From Planctomycetaceae bacterium (lineage in GTDB: Bacteria; Planctomycetota; Phycisphaerae; SM23-33), in the NCBI GenBank assembly GCA_039680605.1, contig JBDKTA010000048.1, positions 54,591 to 118,590 of the forward strand: a stretch of 64,000 nucleotides of DNA, read 5' to 3'. The notes below the pieces were generated by a model that made no database searches, had not been told where the DNA came from, and was given only the letters and a program-made list of their open reading frames with translations. Position 1 is the stretch's first letter. Every line of letters starts with the position of its first letter. Made by a program: the position numbers and the translations under genes. This document shows positions 36,043 through 44,600 of the stretch, one piece after another.

Positions 36043-36402
36043 ATGCGGGAAGTGAGCCCCCGGCTGAGCGTAACGAAGGACGGCGACGTCACGGTCGTCG
36101 TGTTGACCGATCGCAAGATTCTCGACGAGGTCAACATCATGCAGATCGGCGAGCAGTTGAACGCCCTGGCCGTTGCGGCGACCACGCCGCGCATGGTGCT
36201 GGACTTCGTCAATGTCGCCCACATGTCCAGCAGCGCCCTGGGCGTGTTGATCACCCTCAACAAACGCGTCCGAGAACGCAAGGGTGAACTGCGACTGTGC
36301 AACATTCAGCCGGCGATCTACGAGATCTTCGTCATCACGCGGCTGAACGAGATCTTCCAGATCAGCGCCTCGCGGCAGGAGGCGGTCGACTCGCTGAAAT
36401 AA
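36043..36402 (+). CDS. STAS-domain anti-sigma factor antagonist
   Basis: A 119-residue RsbV/SpoIIAA-like protein. The conserved phosphorylation segment is FVNVAHMSSSALGVLITL with serines at 62-64. In partner switching, the unphosphorylated form binds the anti-sigma kinase and frees the sigma factor. AAGGAG is 6 bp before ATG 36043. The anti-sigma-type kinase follows immediately, and a membrane Ser/Thr kinase precedes. Confidence 0.9.
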   Translation: MREVSPRLSVTKDGDVTVVVLTDRKILDEVNIMQIGEQLNALAVAATTPRMVLDFVNVAHMSSSALGVLITLNKRVRERKGELRLCNIQPAIYEIFVITRLNEIFQISASRQEAVDSLK

Positions 36403-36430
36403 TAGGTGAACGCGGCCTTTCCCAGGCTGC

Positions 36431-36886
36431 GTGAGATCAGGGGCACACAGGCCGGAACCTGTGACCACGAGGGCAAGTGGGATATTGAAAGACCACTGGA
36501 CCATACCGTCGGACGTTAAGGCCGCCAGAGATATCGGGCGCAGCATCATGGATGCCGTCGCCCGCCTCGGGTACAGCGAGCGGCTGAGCTTCGCCATTCG
36601 CCTGGCCTTGGAGGAGGGGCTCGTCAACGCCATCCACCACGGAAACCGCCACGATCCGGACAAGCACGTCGAGGTGGAGTTCGTCGGAAACCGCAAGCAG
36701 ATTCAGATCACCATTACCGATCAGGGGCAGGGGTTCGACCCCGCCGGCGTGCCCGACCCCACCGCCGATGAGAATCTCGAAAAACCCACCGGGCGCGGAA
36801 TCATGCTCATGCACGCCTACATGGACGAAGTGCATTATGCCAGCCGCGGCAGGCAAGTCGTCATGAAGAAGCTCAATCGAGACTGA
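36431..36886 (+). CDS. RsbW-like anti-sigma regulatory serine kinase
   Basis: A GHKL-fold ATP-binding protein of up to 151 residues. The N box is LALEEGLVNAIHHGNRHD, G1 is DQGQGFDPAGVP and G2 is PTGRGIMLMHAYMDEV. Such proteins sequester a sigma factor and phosphorylate a STAS antagonist; the preceding STAS gene is the natural partner. The true start is unclear: GTG 36431, GTG 36461 and TTG 36485 are in frame and none has a strong ribosome binding site; the domain itself begins near residue 22. No sigma factor gene is visible in the window. Confidence 0.87.
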   Translation: MRSGAHRPEPVTTRASGILKDHWTIPSDVKAARDIGRSIMDAVARLGYSERLSFAIRLALEEGLVNAIHHGNRHDPDKHVEVEFVGNRKQIQITITDQGQGFDPAGVPDPTADENLEKPTGRGIMLMHAYMDEVHYASRGRQVVMKKLNRD

Positions 36887-36889
36887 AGA

Positions 36890-36926
36890 GGTCCGCGGCG
36901 CCGGCGGGGATGCCAGCGCCGGGACC
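36890..36926. terminator. Hairpin between convergent genes
   Basis: GGTCCGCGGCGC (36890-36901) can pair with GCGCCGGGACC (36916-36926) with one bulge. It lies between the RsbW-like gene (+) and rpmB (-) and may act for both strands, but has no clear T tract. Confidence 0.35.
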
Positions 36927-36951
36927 TTCGCGTTTGTTGTGGCGGCGCTTC

Positions 36952-37206
36952 TTACGCTTCGGGCGTGTAGTCGCGGACGGGGGGCTTGACGATCAGGCCC
37001 ATGCGGATGGCCTTGGCGGCCACATTGATGCGCGTCACCTTGCCGTCGACGACTGCACGGACGCGCTGGATGTTGGCCTTGAAGGTGCGCTTGGTCTTTC
37101 CAGTGACCTTGCGGCCGACGCCGCCGAGATATTTCGCTTTACCGCGTCGGGTGTAGGTTCGCCCGGTGCGGGTTTTCTTTCCAGTCATGGGGCATTGGCG
37201 AGGCAT
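36952..37206 (-). CDS. rpmB: 50S ribosomal protein bL28
   Basis: An 84-residue basic ribosomal protein. The start MPRQCPMTGKKTRTG matches the bL28 N-terminus with its first cysteine, and TFKANIQRVRAVVDGKVTRINVAAKAI matches the conserved centre. The usual second zinc-site cysteines are absent, so this is a zinc-free type. It lies alone on the minus strand between the partner-switching genes and the EF-G-like gene. Confidence 0.92.
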   Translation of the reverse strand: MPRQCPMTGKKTRTGRTYTRRGKAKYLGGVGRKVTGKTKRTFKANIQRVRAVVDGKVTRINVAAKAIRMGLIVKPPVRDYTPEA

Positions 37207-37280
37207 CGTATATTCCTATCGTCTGTAATTCGTTCAGCAGAATCGCCCAGTTTAGCGGCCGGCCGTAAAAACGCAAGGCC

Positions 37281-37356
37281 AAAAAACGGATGGATGAATG
37301 ATTGGATGGTTGCAGGGATGGCAGTACATCCGTTCATCCACTCATCCATCCTCGAT
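37281..37356 (-). terminator. Terminator-like hairpin after the EF-G2 gene
   Basis: On the minus strand a GGATGGATGAGTGGATG arm and a CATCCAATCATTCATCC arm pair, followed by TTTTTT at 37286-37281. The arms are built of the same ATCC/GGAT simple repeat seen at 9031-9064. It is placed directly after the EF-G2 stop codon. Confidence 0.5.
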
Positions 37357-37357
37357 G

Positions 37358-39406
37358 TTATTTTTCTTTGTCTTCTTCCTTTGCGGCCTTTGCGGCGGCG
37401 GCGATCTGGGCCTGAACGTTTCCGGGGACCGGTTCGTAGTGGCTCAGTTCCATGGTGTAGCTGCCCTGCCCGCCGGTGACGGAGCGGAGCTGGCTGTTGT
37501 ACTGGAGCACTTCGGCCAGCGGCGCCTGGGCCTTGACGACGCACATGTTGCCCGGCAGCATATCCTGCCCGAGGATGCGTCCGCGGCGGCCCGACAGGTC
37601 GCTGGCGATGTCGCCCATGTAGTTGGCGGGGATCGAAATTTCCATGTTCACAAACGGCTCGAGCAGGGCGGGCTTGGCCTTTTCGATCGCATCGATGAAG
37701 GCGTACTTGCCGGCCGTGCGGAACGCGATTTCCTTGGAGTCCACTGGATGGTACTTGCCGTCGTAGACGGACACGCGCACGTCGCGCAGCGGGAATCCGG
37801 CGATGGGGCCGGCCTCGAGCACGTCGCGCACGCCTTTTTCGATGGCGGGCAGGTACTGGCGCGGGATCGACTCGCCGAAAAGGTCGTTGACGAACTCGAA
37901 GCCTGTCCCGCGCTCCATCGGCTCGATGCGCAAGTACACCTCGCCGAACTGGCCCGACCCGCCGGTCTGCTTCTTGTGGCGGTGGTGGCCTTCGGCTTTG
38001 CCGGTGACGGTTTCGAGATAGGGGATCTTGGGCGGCTTGGTGTCTACGGCCAGGTCGAACCGCTGCTTCATCTTGCTCAGCATGATGCGCAGGTGCAGGT
38101 CGCCGATGCCGGAGATGACCATTTCGTTGGTCTGGTTATCGCGGTGGTAGACGAAGGTGTGGTCTTCCTCGGCCAGCTTGTGCAGCGAGCCGGAGATCTT
38201 CTGCTCGTCGCCGCGGCTCTTGGGCGTCACGGCCAGCGAGTACATCGGCGTGGGCGAGGGCATGAGGCCGCGATACATCGGCGCGGGGTCGGCGTGCAGC
38301 ACGTCGCCGGTGCCGATGTCTTCGACCTTGGCCAGGGCGATCAGGTCGCCGGCCACGGCCTTGGGGACGTCGACGGTGGCCTTGCCCTGCAGCTTGTACA
38401 GGTGGGAGACCTTGGCAGTCTTCTTGTCGTCGCGGAGGTGGTAGAGCGATTCGGGCGTCATGGTGCCCTGGAGCACGCGGATCCACGCCAGCTTGCCCAC
38501 GAACGGGTCGGTGGTGATCTTGAAGGTGTGGGCGATCAGCGGCTTGGACGCATCGGCGGCGAAGGGCACTTCCGGCGCGTCGGCCTCTGGACCGCTGCGG
38601 ACGGGCAGACCCTTGACGTCGGCGGGCGAGGGGAAGAAATTGGCCACAGCGTCCATGAACGCCGCCACGCCGATTTCATCCTTGGCGGCCGTGAAGAGGA
38701 TCGGCATGACCGCGTGCTGGACCATCGCCGTCACCAGGGCGGTGGCGAGCTTCTCGGGGGGGATCTGCTCGCCGCCGAGGTAGGCTTCCATAAGCTGCTC
38801 GTCGACTTCGATGATGTCTTCCATCAACTTTGTGCGGAAGTCGGCCACGTCGCCCAGGTCGGAGGCGCCCTTGTCATTCACAAAGCAGTCGATAATCTGC
38901 TTGCCGCCGCCGGCGGGGAGGTTCATGGGCTTGCACTGGCCGCCGAAGGTCTCGGTGATGGCTTCCATCAGCCGCGGAAGGTCGACGTTTTCGGCGTCGA
39001 TCTTGTTGATGACCATGGCGATGGGCATGCCGGCTTCTTTGGCCAGCTTGAACATGCGGCGGGTGTTGACTTCAATGCCGGCCGACGCCGAGATCACGAT
39101 GACGGCGATGTCGCTGCCGCTGGCGGCGCTGATGGCCCCGCCGATAAAGTCCGGGTAGCCCGGGGCGTCGACGATGTTGAGCGTTTTGCCGGCATGATCG
39201 AGATACGCCACGGCCGGGTCTACCGAGTGCTTGCGCTCTTTCTCGATGTCGGTGAAGTCGAGGTGCGTCGTGCCGTCGTCGACCGTGCCGAGGCGGCCGG
39301 TGACCTTGGCGGCATGGAGCATGGCTTCGGCCAGAGTGGTCTTGCCGGCCCCGCCGTGTCCCAGCAACGCGACATTACGAATATCTTGTGGCTTTGAAAC
39401 GGGCAT
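37358..39406 (-). CDS. EF-G2-type translational GTPase
   Basis: A 682-residue EF-G-like GTPase. G1 is GHGGAGKT (16-23), G3 is DAPGYPDF (80-87) and G4 is NKID. The catalytic histidine of canonical EF-G (DTPGHVDF) is replaced by Tyr84, as in the EF-G2/FusA-like paralogues of actinobacteria and others. All five EF-G domains appear to be covered, including the domain IV region HRHKKQTGGSGQFGEVYLRIEP and the C-terminal GRRGRILGQD. Such paralogues act in translocation only poorly or have regulatory roles. ATG 39406 is chosen because the longer frame upstream runs into repeats. Confidence 0.9.
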   Translation of the reverse strand: MPVSKPQDIRNVALLGHGGAGKTTLAEAMLHAAKVTGRLGTVDDGTTHLDFTDIEKERKHSVDPAVAYLDHAGKTLNIVDAPGYPDFIGGAISAASGSDIAVIVISASAGIEVNTRRMFKLAKEAGMPIAMVINKIDAENVDLPRLMEAITETFGGQCKPMNLPAGGGKQIIDCFVNDKGASDLGDVADFRTKLMEDIIEVDEQLMEAYLGGEQIPPEKLATALVTAMVQHAVMPILFTAAKDEIGVAAFMDAVANFFPSPADVKGLPVRSGPEADAPEVPFAADASKPLIAHTFKITTDPFVGKLAWIRVLQGTMTPESLYHLRDDKKTAKVSHLYKLQGKATVDVPKAVAGDLIALAKVEDIGTGDVLHADPAPMYRGLMPSPTPMYSLAVTPKSRGDEQKISGSLHKLAEEDHTFVYHRDNQTNEMVISGIGDLHLRIMLSKMKQRFDLAVDTKPPKIPYLETVTGKAEGHHRHKKQTGGSGQFGEVYLRIEPMERGTGFEFVNDLFGESIPRQYLPAIEKGVRDVLEAGPIAGFPLRDVRVSVYDGKYHPVDSKEIAFRTAGKYAFIDAIEKAKPALLEPFVNMEISIPANYMGDIASDLSGRRGRILGQDMLPGNMCVVKAQAPLAEVLQYNSQLRSVTGGQGSYTMELSHYEPVPGNVQAQIAAAAKAAKEEDKEK

Positions 39407-39440
39407 TAGTGCTCTCCACAGCAGTGTTAGGGAACAGTCC

Positions 39441-39468
39441 AATATAACGGATGCGCTGCGGCGAGCAA
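39441..39468 (-). promoter_or_regulatory. Possible promoter of the EF-G2 gene
   Basis: On the minus strand TTGCTC, a 16-bp spacer, then TATATT (39446-39441), about 35 bp before the start codon. The -10 box is good; the -35 box is weak. Confidence 0.35.
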
Positions 39469-39517
39469 GCCCGGAATTGCGGATTTTGGATTTCGCGTAC
39501 GCCCCGGGGTCCTGGCT

Positions 39518-39685
39518 ATAGCCGCTGAGGTCGCTGAGGACGCTGAGGAAGAAGAACATAAAGCCCAAACCAACAGCAATGAAGAAGAAACCGACGACGA
39601 GGACGAGGACGAGGACGAGGACGAAAGATTTGCCTCGCAGTGCGGGGGTTCTTCTTCTCATTTCCTCAGCGACCTCAGCGGCTAT
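39518..39685. repeat. 168-bp element with perfect 23-bp inverted ends and a GACGAG tract
   Basis: The left arm (39518-39540) ATAGCCGCTGAGGTCGCTGA+GGA is a perfect inverse of the right arm (39663-39685). An inner AGAAGAAGAAC/GTTCTTCTTCT pair and a (GACGAG)n tract (39593-39624) lie between. Half of the same element, with the tract inverted as (CCTCGT)n, lies at 25677-25780. Confidence 0.9.
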
Positions 39686-39786
39686 CAACGACCTCAAATC
39701 CGAAATCGCTTGTTTCAGCCTGTGGCTTGCCGCAATACAATGCTCGCAATCCGAGTAAAGACTTGGGTATGGACAGGGAGTGAGCA

Positions 39787-40431
39787 ATGCAGAGGCAACT
39801 GAGAATCCTGTTGGCCGGGGTGGTGGTGGTGGCGCCGCTGGCGGCGACGGCGTGGGTGGTCTGGTCGTTGGGGGCCTGGCTGGAAGGCATGGGCCGAACG
39901 CTGCTGCCGAAGATCTTTCCGGGCATCATCCTGCTGCCGGGCGTGGGGGCCGGCGTGGTCATCGTGCTGGTGTACCTCGTCGGGCTGCTGACGCACTTCT
40001 ACATGTTCAACGCCCTGCTGTCGCGCCTGGACCAGTTGCTGACGCGCGTTCCGGGCATCAAGACCATCTACGAGTCGGTGCGCGACCTGCTCAAGCTTTT
40101 CGGGCGAGGCTCTGAACGCATGGGGCGCGTGGTCCGCTGGCGCGTGCCGGGGACGGAGATGACCGCCCTGGGCGTGCTGACCAACGAGAAACCCGCCGGC
40201 GCCGGCCCCGACGGGGGCAACAAGGTCGCCGTGTACCTGCCCTTCAGCTACATGTTCGGCGGCATGACGGTCTTTGTGCCCCAGGACCACCTCGAAGCCG
40301 TCGACATGCCCGTGGAAGAGGCCCTCAAACTCTGCGCCACCGCACAGGTCTCCAGCACCCAGGCGAAGGTTGAAGAACCCACCGCTATTGAAAAGAAGAT
40401 CGAGCACGCAAAGAGGACCGGCGAGATATGA
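39787..40431 (+). CDS. DUF502 family membrane protein
   Basis: A 214-residue protein with two transmembrane helices (about 8-30 and 48-70) and a cytoplasmic domain. RVPGIKTIYESVRDLLKLF near residue 95 and the glycine/proline-rich YLPFSYMFGGMTVFVPQD near 160 match the DUF502 family, whose members are often found in PVC bacteria and plants (COV proteins) with unknown molecular role. It overlaps galE by 4 bp. Confidence 0.85.
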   Translation: MQRQLRILLAGVVVVAPLAATAWVVWSLGAWLEGMGRTLLPKIFPGIILLPGVGAGVVIVLVYLVGLLTHFYMFNALLSRLDQLLTRVPGIKTIYESVRDLLKLFGRGSERMGRVVRWRVPGTEMTALGVLTNEKPAGAGPDGGNKVAVYLPFSYMFGGMTVFVPQDHLEAVDMPVEEALKLCATAQVSSTQAKVEEPTAIEKKIEHAKRTGEI

Positions 40432-41405
40432 ATGTTCTGCTGACAGGCGGAGCCGGATACATCGGCTCACATGTATTGCGGGCCCTCAAAACTGCCGGCC
40501 ATGCCTGCGTCATCGTCGACAATCTTGTCAACGGAAACGCCGCTGCCGTGGCGGGCGAGACGCTGATCGAGGCCGATATCGCCGATGGAGCGGCCCTGCG
40601 CCGCGCGATGCGCGAGCACCGCGTCGAGGCGGTCATCCACCTTGCGGCGTTCATCGAGGCGGGCGAATCGGTGGGCAATCCGGGCAAGTATTTTCAGAAC
40701 AACACGCTCATCGGGCTGACGCTGCTGGAGGCGATGCGCGACTGCGACGTCAATCGCCTGGTGTTCAGCTCGACGGCCGCTGTGTACGGGACGCCCGACC
40801 GCGTGCCGATCGTCGAGAGCGACCCGCTGCGCCCGATCAATCCGTACGGGGCCAGCAAGCTCTGCGTCGAGTTGATGCTGCAGGGCTACGCGGCTGCGTA
40901 TGGGATGGGCTTCGTGGCGCTGCGGTATTTCAATGTGGCCGGGGCCGACCCCGCCGGCGACATTGGCGAGGCCCACCGCAGCGAAACACACCTGATCCCG
41001 CTGGTGCTGCAGACGGCCCTGGGGCGGCGCGAGCAGATCGGCATCTTCGGCGACGACTACGACACGCCCGACGGCACGTGCATCCGCGACTATATCCACG
41101 TCTGCGACCTTGCGGCCGCGCACGTGCTGGCCGCCGGCGCCATCGAGGGCGGCGCAGTGAAAGTCTACAACCTGGGTAACGGCGAAGGCTTCTCTGTCAA
41201 GCAGGTGATCGACACCTGCCGGCGCGTGACGGGCAAACCCATCGCCGCTCTCGTCAGCCCGCGCCGCCCCGGCGACCCGTCGCGCCTGGTGGCCTCAAGC
41301 GCCGCGGCGATGGCGGAACTTGGCTGGAAGCCGCAATACCCCGCCCTGGAGACGATCGTGCAGGACGCCTGGCGGTGGCACAGCCGCCATCCGGCAGGTT
41401 ACTGA
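40428..41405 (+). CDS. galE: UDP-glucose 4-epimerase
   Basis: A 325-residue short-chain dehydrogenase/epimerase. NAD binding is shown by LLTGGAGYIGSH (4-15); the catalytic triad is Ser115 in FSSTAAVYG with Tyr140 and Lys144 in YGASK. The C-terminal NLGNGEGFSVKQVID and KPIAALVSPRRPGDPSRLVA are typical of GalE. It interconverts UDP-glucose and UDP-galactose (or the N-acetyl forms), supplying surface polysaccharide precursors. Confidence 0.94.
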   Translation: MNVLLTGGAGYIGSHVLRALKTAGHACVIVDNLVNGNAAAVAGETLIEADIADGAALRRAMREHRVEAVIHLAAFIEAGESVGNPGKYFQNNTLIGLTLLEAMRDCDVNRLVFSSTAAVYGTPDRVPIVESDPLRPINPYGASKLCVELMLQGYAAAYGMGFVALRYFNVAGADPAGDIGEAHRSETHLIPLVLQTALGRREQIGIFGDDYDTPDGTCIRDYIHVCDLAAAHVLAAGAIEGGAVKVYNLGNGEGFSVKQVIDTCRRVTGKPIAALVSPRRPGDPSRLVASSAAAMAELGWKPQYPALETIVQDAWRWHSRHPAGY

Positions 41406-41493
41406 CGTATATAAGATGATGGTATGTACAACCAGGGACTCTGAGAGACACGCAGGCGGGATTACGCGTTCCGCCGGCTTGTAACGCTGCGCC

Positions 41494-41584
41494 TATGGAG
41501 TGCGGCAGCCGTAGCTGCCGCTTTAGAAGCTTTTCTGTGGCTGGACAACTCCAAAAGCGGCAGCTAGGGCTGCCGCACTCCATA
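41494..41584. repeat. Nested palindrome directly upstream of mfd
   Basis: Outer arms TATGGAGTGCGGCAGC... and ...GCTGCCGCACTCCATA pair over about 30 bp, and each arm also folds on itself (GCGGCAG/CTGCCGC). The architecture equals that of the element at 13264-13322. It ends 24 bp before the mfd ATG and may expose or hide its ribosome binding region. An open frame passes through it, but those residues do not look like Mfd. Confidence 0.88.
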
Positions 41585-41608
41585 GGACCGCCGCTTGCGC
41601 TTTGCTCG

Positions 41609-44600
41609 ATGCTGAATCGCGTACTGGACAACCCGACTCTCCGAAATGCCGCCCGAGCCCTTACTCCCGGCGCGGCGGTGCATCTCTCGGGCGTGTGGGG
41701 TTCAGCCGCCGCTCTCGTGGCCGCGGCCGTCGGACGAATCACCGGCCGGTGCGTGCTGTTCATTACTCCGCACATGGACGCCGCCGACGGCGTGGCTGAC
41801 GACCTGGAGGTATTTCTCCGGCCGGGTGGGACTGAAACAGCGGGGACAGTCCAAAACGCCTCGCCGCGCCCGGGCGGGAAAGGCGGGACAGTCACAGACA
41901 ACGTGACAGTCCCTATTTTCCCACCGTGGGATGTCGAGTTGGGTCCGTCGCAGCGCGTCGCCGCCGTCAGTGCCGAAGTGACCGGCGAGCGCCTGCGGCT
42001 GTGCAATCTGCTTAGCCAAGCTTCGGAGCTGCGCGACGAACCGGTCCAGTACATCGTCGCGCCGGTGATGGCGCTGCTGCAGCCGGTGCCGACGCCGGCC
42101 GCCCTTGCCGCCAGCCGGTTGGAGCTTCGCAAGGGCACGACGCTCGACCCCGAGGCGCTGGCGGCGTGGCTCGTCGAGGCCGGTTACGATCGCGTCGATC
42201 AGGTCGACCAGCAGGCCGAGTTCGCCCGGCGCGGCGGTATTGTGGACATCTTCCCGCCGGGCTCGCCATACGCCATTCGCGTGGAGTTCTTCGGCGATGA
42301 AGTCGAGTCGGTCCGGCGTTTCGACCTGGACAGCCTGCGCAGCAGCGACCAGATCGCCGGCTACGACTTGGCGGGAATAAGTTGGGACGCTCACCACTTT
42401 TCGGGCTCCAGCAACAATGATAATGGCGCTCGGGCGACACATGCGGAGGAGCAAAAAAGTGGTAAGCGTCCCAACTTATTGACGACGCACCTGTTGGACT
42501 ATCTGCCGGGCGATGCCATCATCTGCATGCTCGATCCGTCTGAAGTGCTTGACGTGGCGGCCGAGATCTACGACCGTGTGCGGAGTGACGAGGCGGCCGC
42601 CCACGCTCCCGACGCGCTGCATCATCCTGACGTGCTGACGGCGGCCATGGGGCGGCTGTGCCGGCTGGACATGCACCCCTTCCGCCCGCGCGGCGGAATA
42701 AGTTGGGACGCTCACGACTTTTCATCCATCCAACAGGATGAGCCATCGGGGCAGAATGAACCTTGCGTTGACAAGAGTTCTTCGGTGTTGGGGAAAAGTG
42801 GTAAGCGTCCCAACTTATTCGAACTGGGCGCCCGCTCGCTGCAGCGATTGTCGACCAACGTGCCCGAGGCGATGGCGGAACTGGGCCAGATCGCCAAGGC
42901 CGCCGACCTGTTCGTCTATTGCGAGAATGCGGCTGAGCAGAAGCACTTCGCTCAGATGCTCGCGGCGGAGCATCCGGACCTTGCAGCAAAAGTTCACACG
43001 GGCATCGGCCACGTGCAAACGGGGTTCCACTGGCCCGCGCAAAGGCTCGCGGTGGTCGGCCATCACGAGATCTTCCACCGCTACGCGGTGCGGCGGCGCA
43101 TCGCCGCGGTGCGAACCGGCCGGCCGATCGATTCGCTGCTGGACCTGCAGACCGGCGACCACGTCGTACACGTGGCGCACGGGATCGCGAAGTTCCAGGG
43201 CCTTCAAAAGCTCCAGCGCGATGGGCGCGCCGAGGAGTACCTGCGACTGGAGTTCGCGGACAAGGCCGTGCTGCACGTGCCGGCCGCCCAGATCAACCTG
43301 GTGCAGAAGTACATCGGCTCGCGAGGCAAGAAGCCCACGCTCTCCAAGCTCGGCGGGGCGTCGTGGAGCCGCCAGAAGGCCCGCGTCGGCGAGGCGGTGG
43401 CGGACCTGGCCGCCGAGATGCTGCGCATCCAGGCGATGCGCGCCGCCAGCCCCGGCGTGTCATACCCAGCCGCCACCGAGATGCAGGAGCAGTTCGCCGG
43501 CGAGTTCATCTACACCGAGACCGAAGACCAGCTCACCAGCATGGACGACATCCATCGCGACATGGCCGCCCCCCGTCCGATGGACCGCCTGCTCTGCGGC
43601 GATGTGGGATTCGGCAAGACCGAACTGGCGATGCGCGCCGCATTCAAGGCTGTCGAGGCCGGCAAGCAGGTCGCGGTGCTCGTGCCGACGACTGTGCTGG
43701 CCGATCAGCACTACAACACCTTCCGCGAGCGCTTGGCGGACTATCCCATCAGCGTGGATGTGATCAGCCGCTTCCGCACCGGCTCTGAGCAGAACGACAT
43801 CGTCAAGCGGCTGGCGCTGCGGCAGATCGACATCCTCATCGGCACGCACCGCCTGCTGTCCAAAGATATCCGCTTTGCGGACCTGGGGCTGGTGGTCATC
43901 GACGAGGAGCAGCGGTTCGGCGTCGAGCACAAGGATCAGCTCAAGAGCGTGCGGACCACGCTGGACGTGCTGACGATGACAGCCACCCCCATCCCGCGAA
44001 CGCTGCACATGGCGCTGCTGGGCCTGCGCGACATCAGCTCGCTGTCGACCGCTCCGATGGACCGCCGGGCGATCCACACGGAGGTCTGCCAGTACGACGA
44101 GAACCTCATCCGCTTCGCCATCACGCGCGAGCTCAACCGCCACGGGCAGGTGTTCTTCGTGCATAATCGGGTGCAGGACATCGGTCCGCTGGCGCATCGC
44201 ATCGGCCAGCTCGTGCCCGACGCCCGCATCTGCATCGCCCACGGGCAGATGAGCGGCGCCGAGCTCGAAGAGGCCATGCTCAAGTTCGTCCGCCAGGAGA
44301 TCGACGTGCTGGTTTGCACGACGATCATCGAGTCGGGCCTGGACATTCCCAGCGCCAACACGATCATCATCCACAACGCCGACCGCTTCGGCCTCTCCGA
44401 GCTCCACCAGCTCCGCGGGCGCGTCGGGCGATACAAACACCGCGCGTACTGCTACCTGCTGCTGCCCGAGCACCGCTCGCTCTCGCCCGTGGCCGCCAAG
44501 CGGCTCAAGGCCATCGAAGACTTCTCGGACCTGGGCGCCGGCTTCCAGATTGCCATGCGCGATCTGGAGATTCGCGGCGCGGGCAACATCCTGGGCCCCC

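Larger units (their letters stand above)
39407..39786. other. 380-bp divergent intergenic region dominated by a palindromic element
   Basis: No gene. It contains the EF-G2 promoter candidate and a 168-bp inverted-repeat element (39518-39685). Starts of the EF-G2 gene (-) and the DUF502 gene (+) flank it. Confidence 0.75.

Noticed and set aside
41495..41608. mfd starting at ATG 41495
   Set aside because: The extra 38 residues are encoded by the nested palindrome and do not resemble an Mfd N-terminus.
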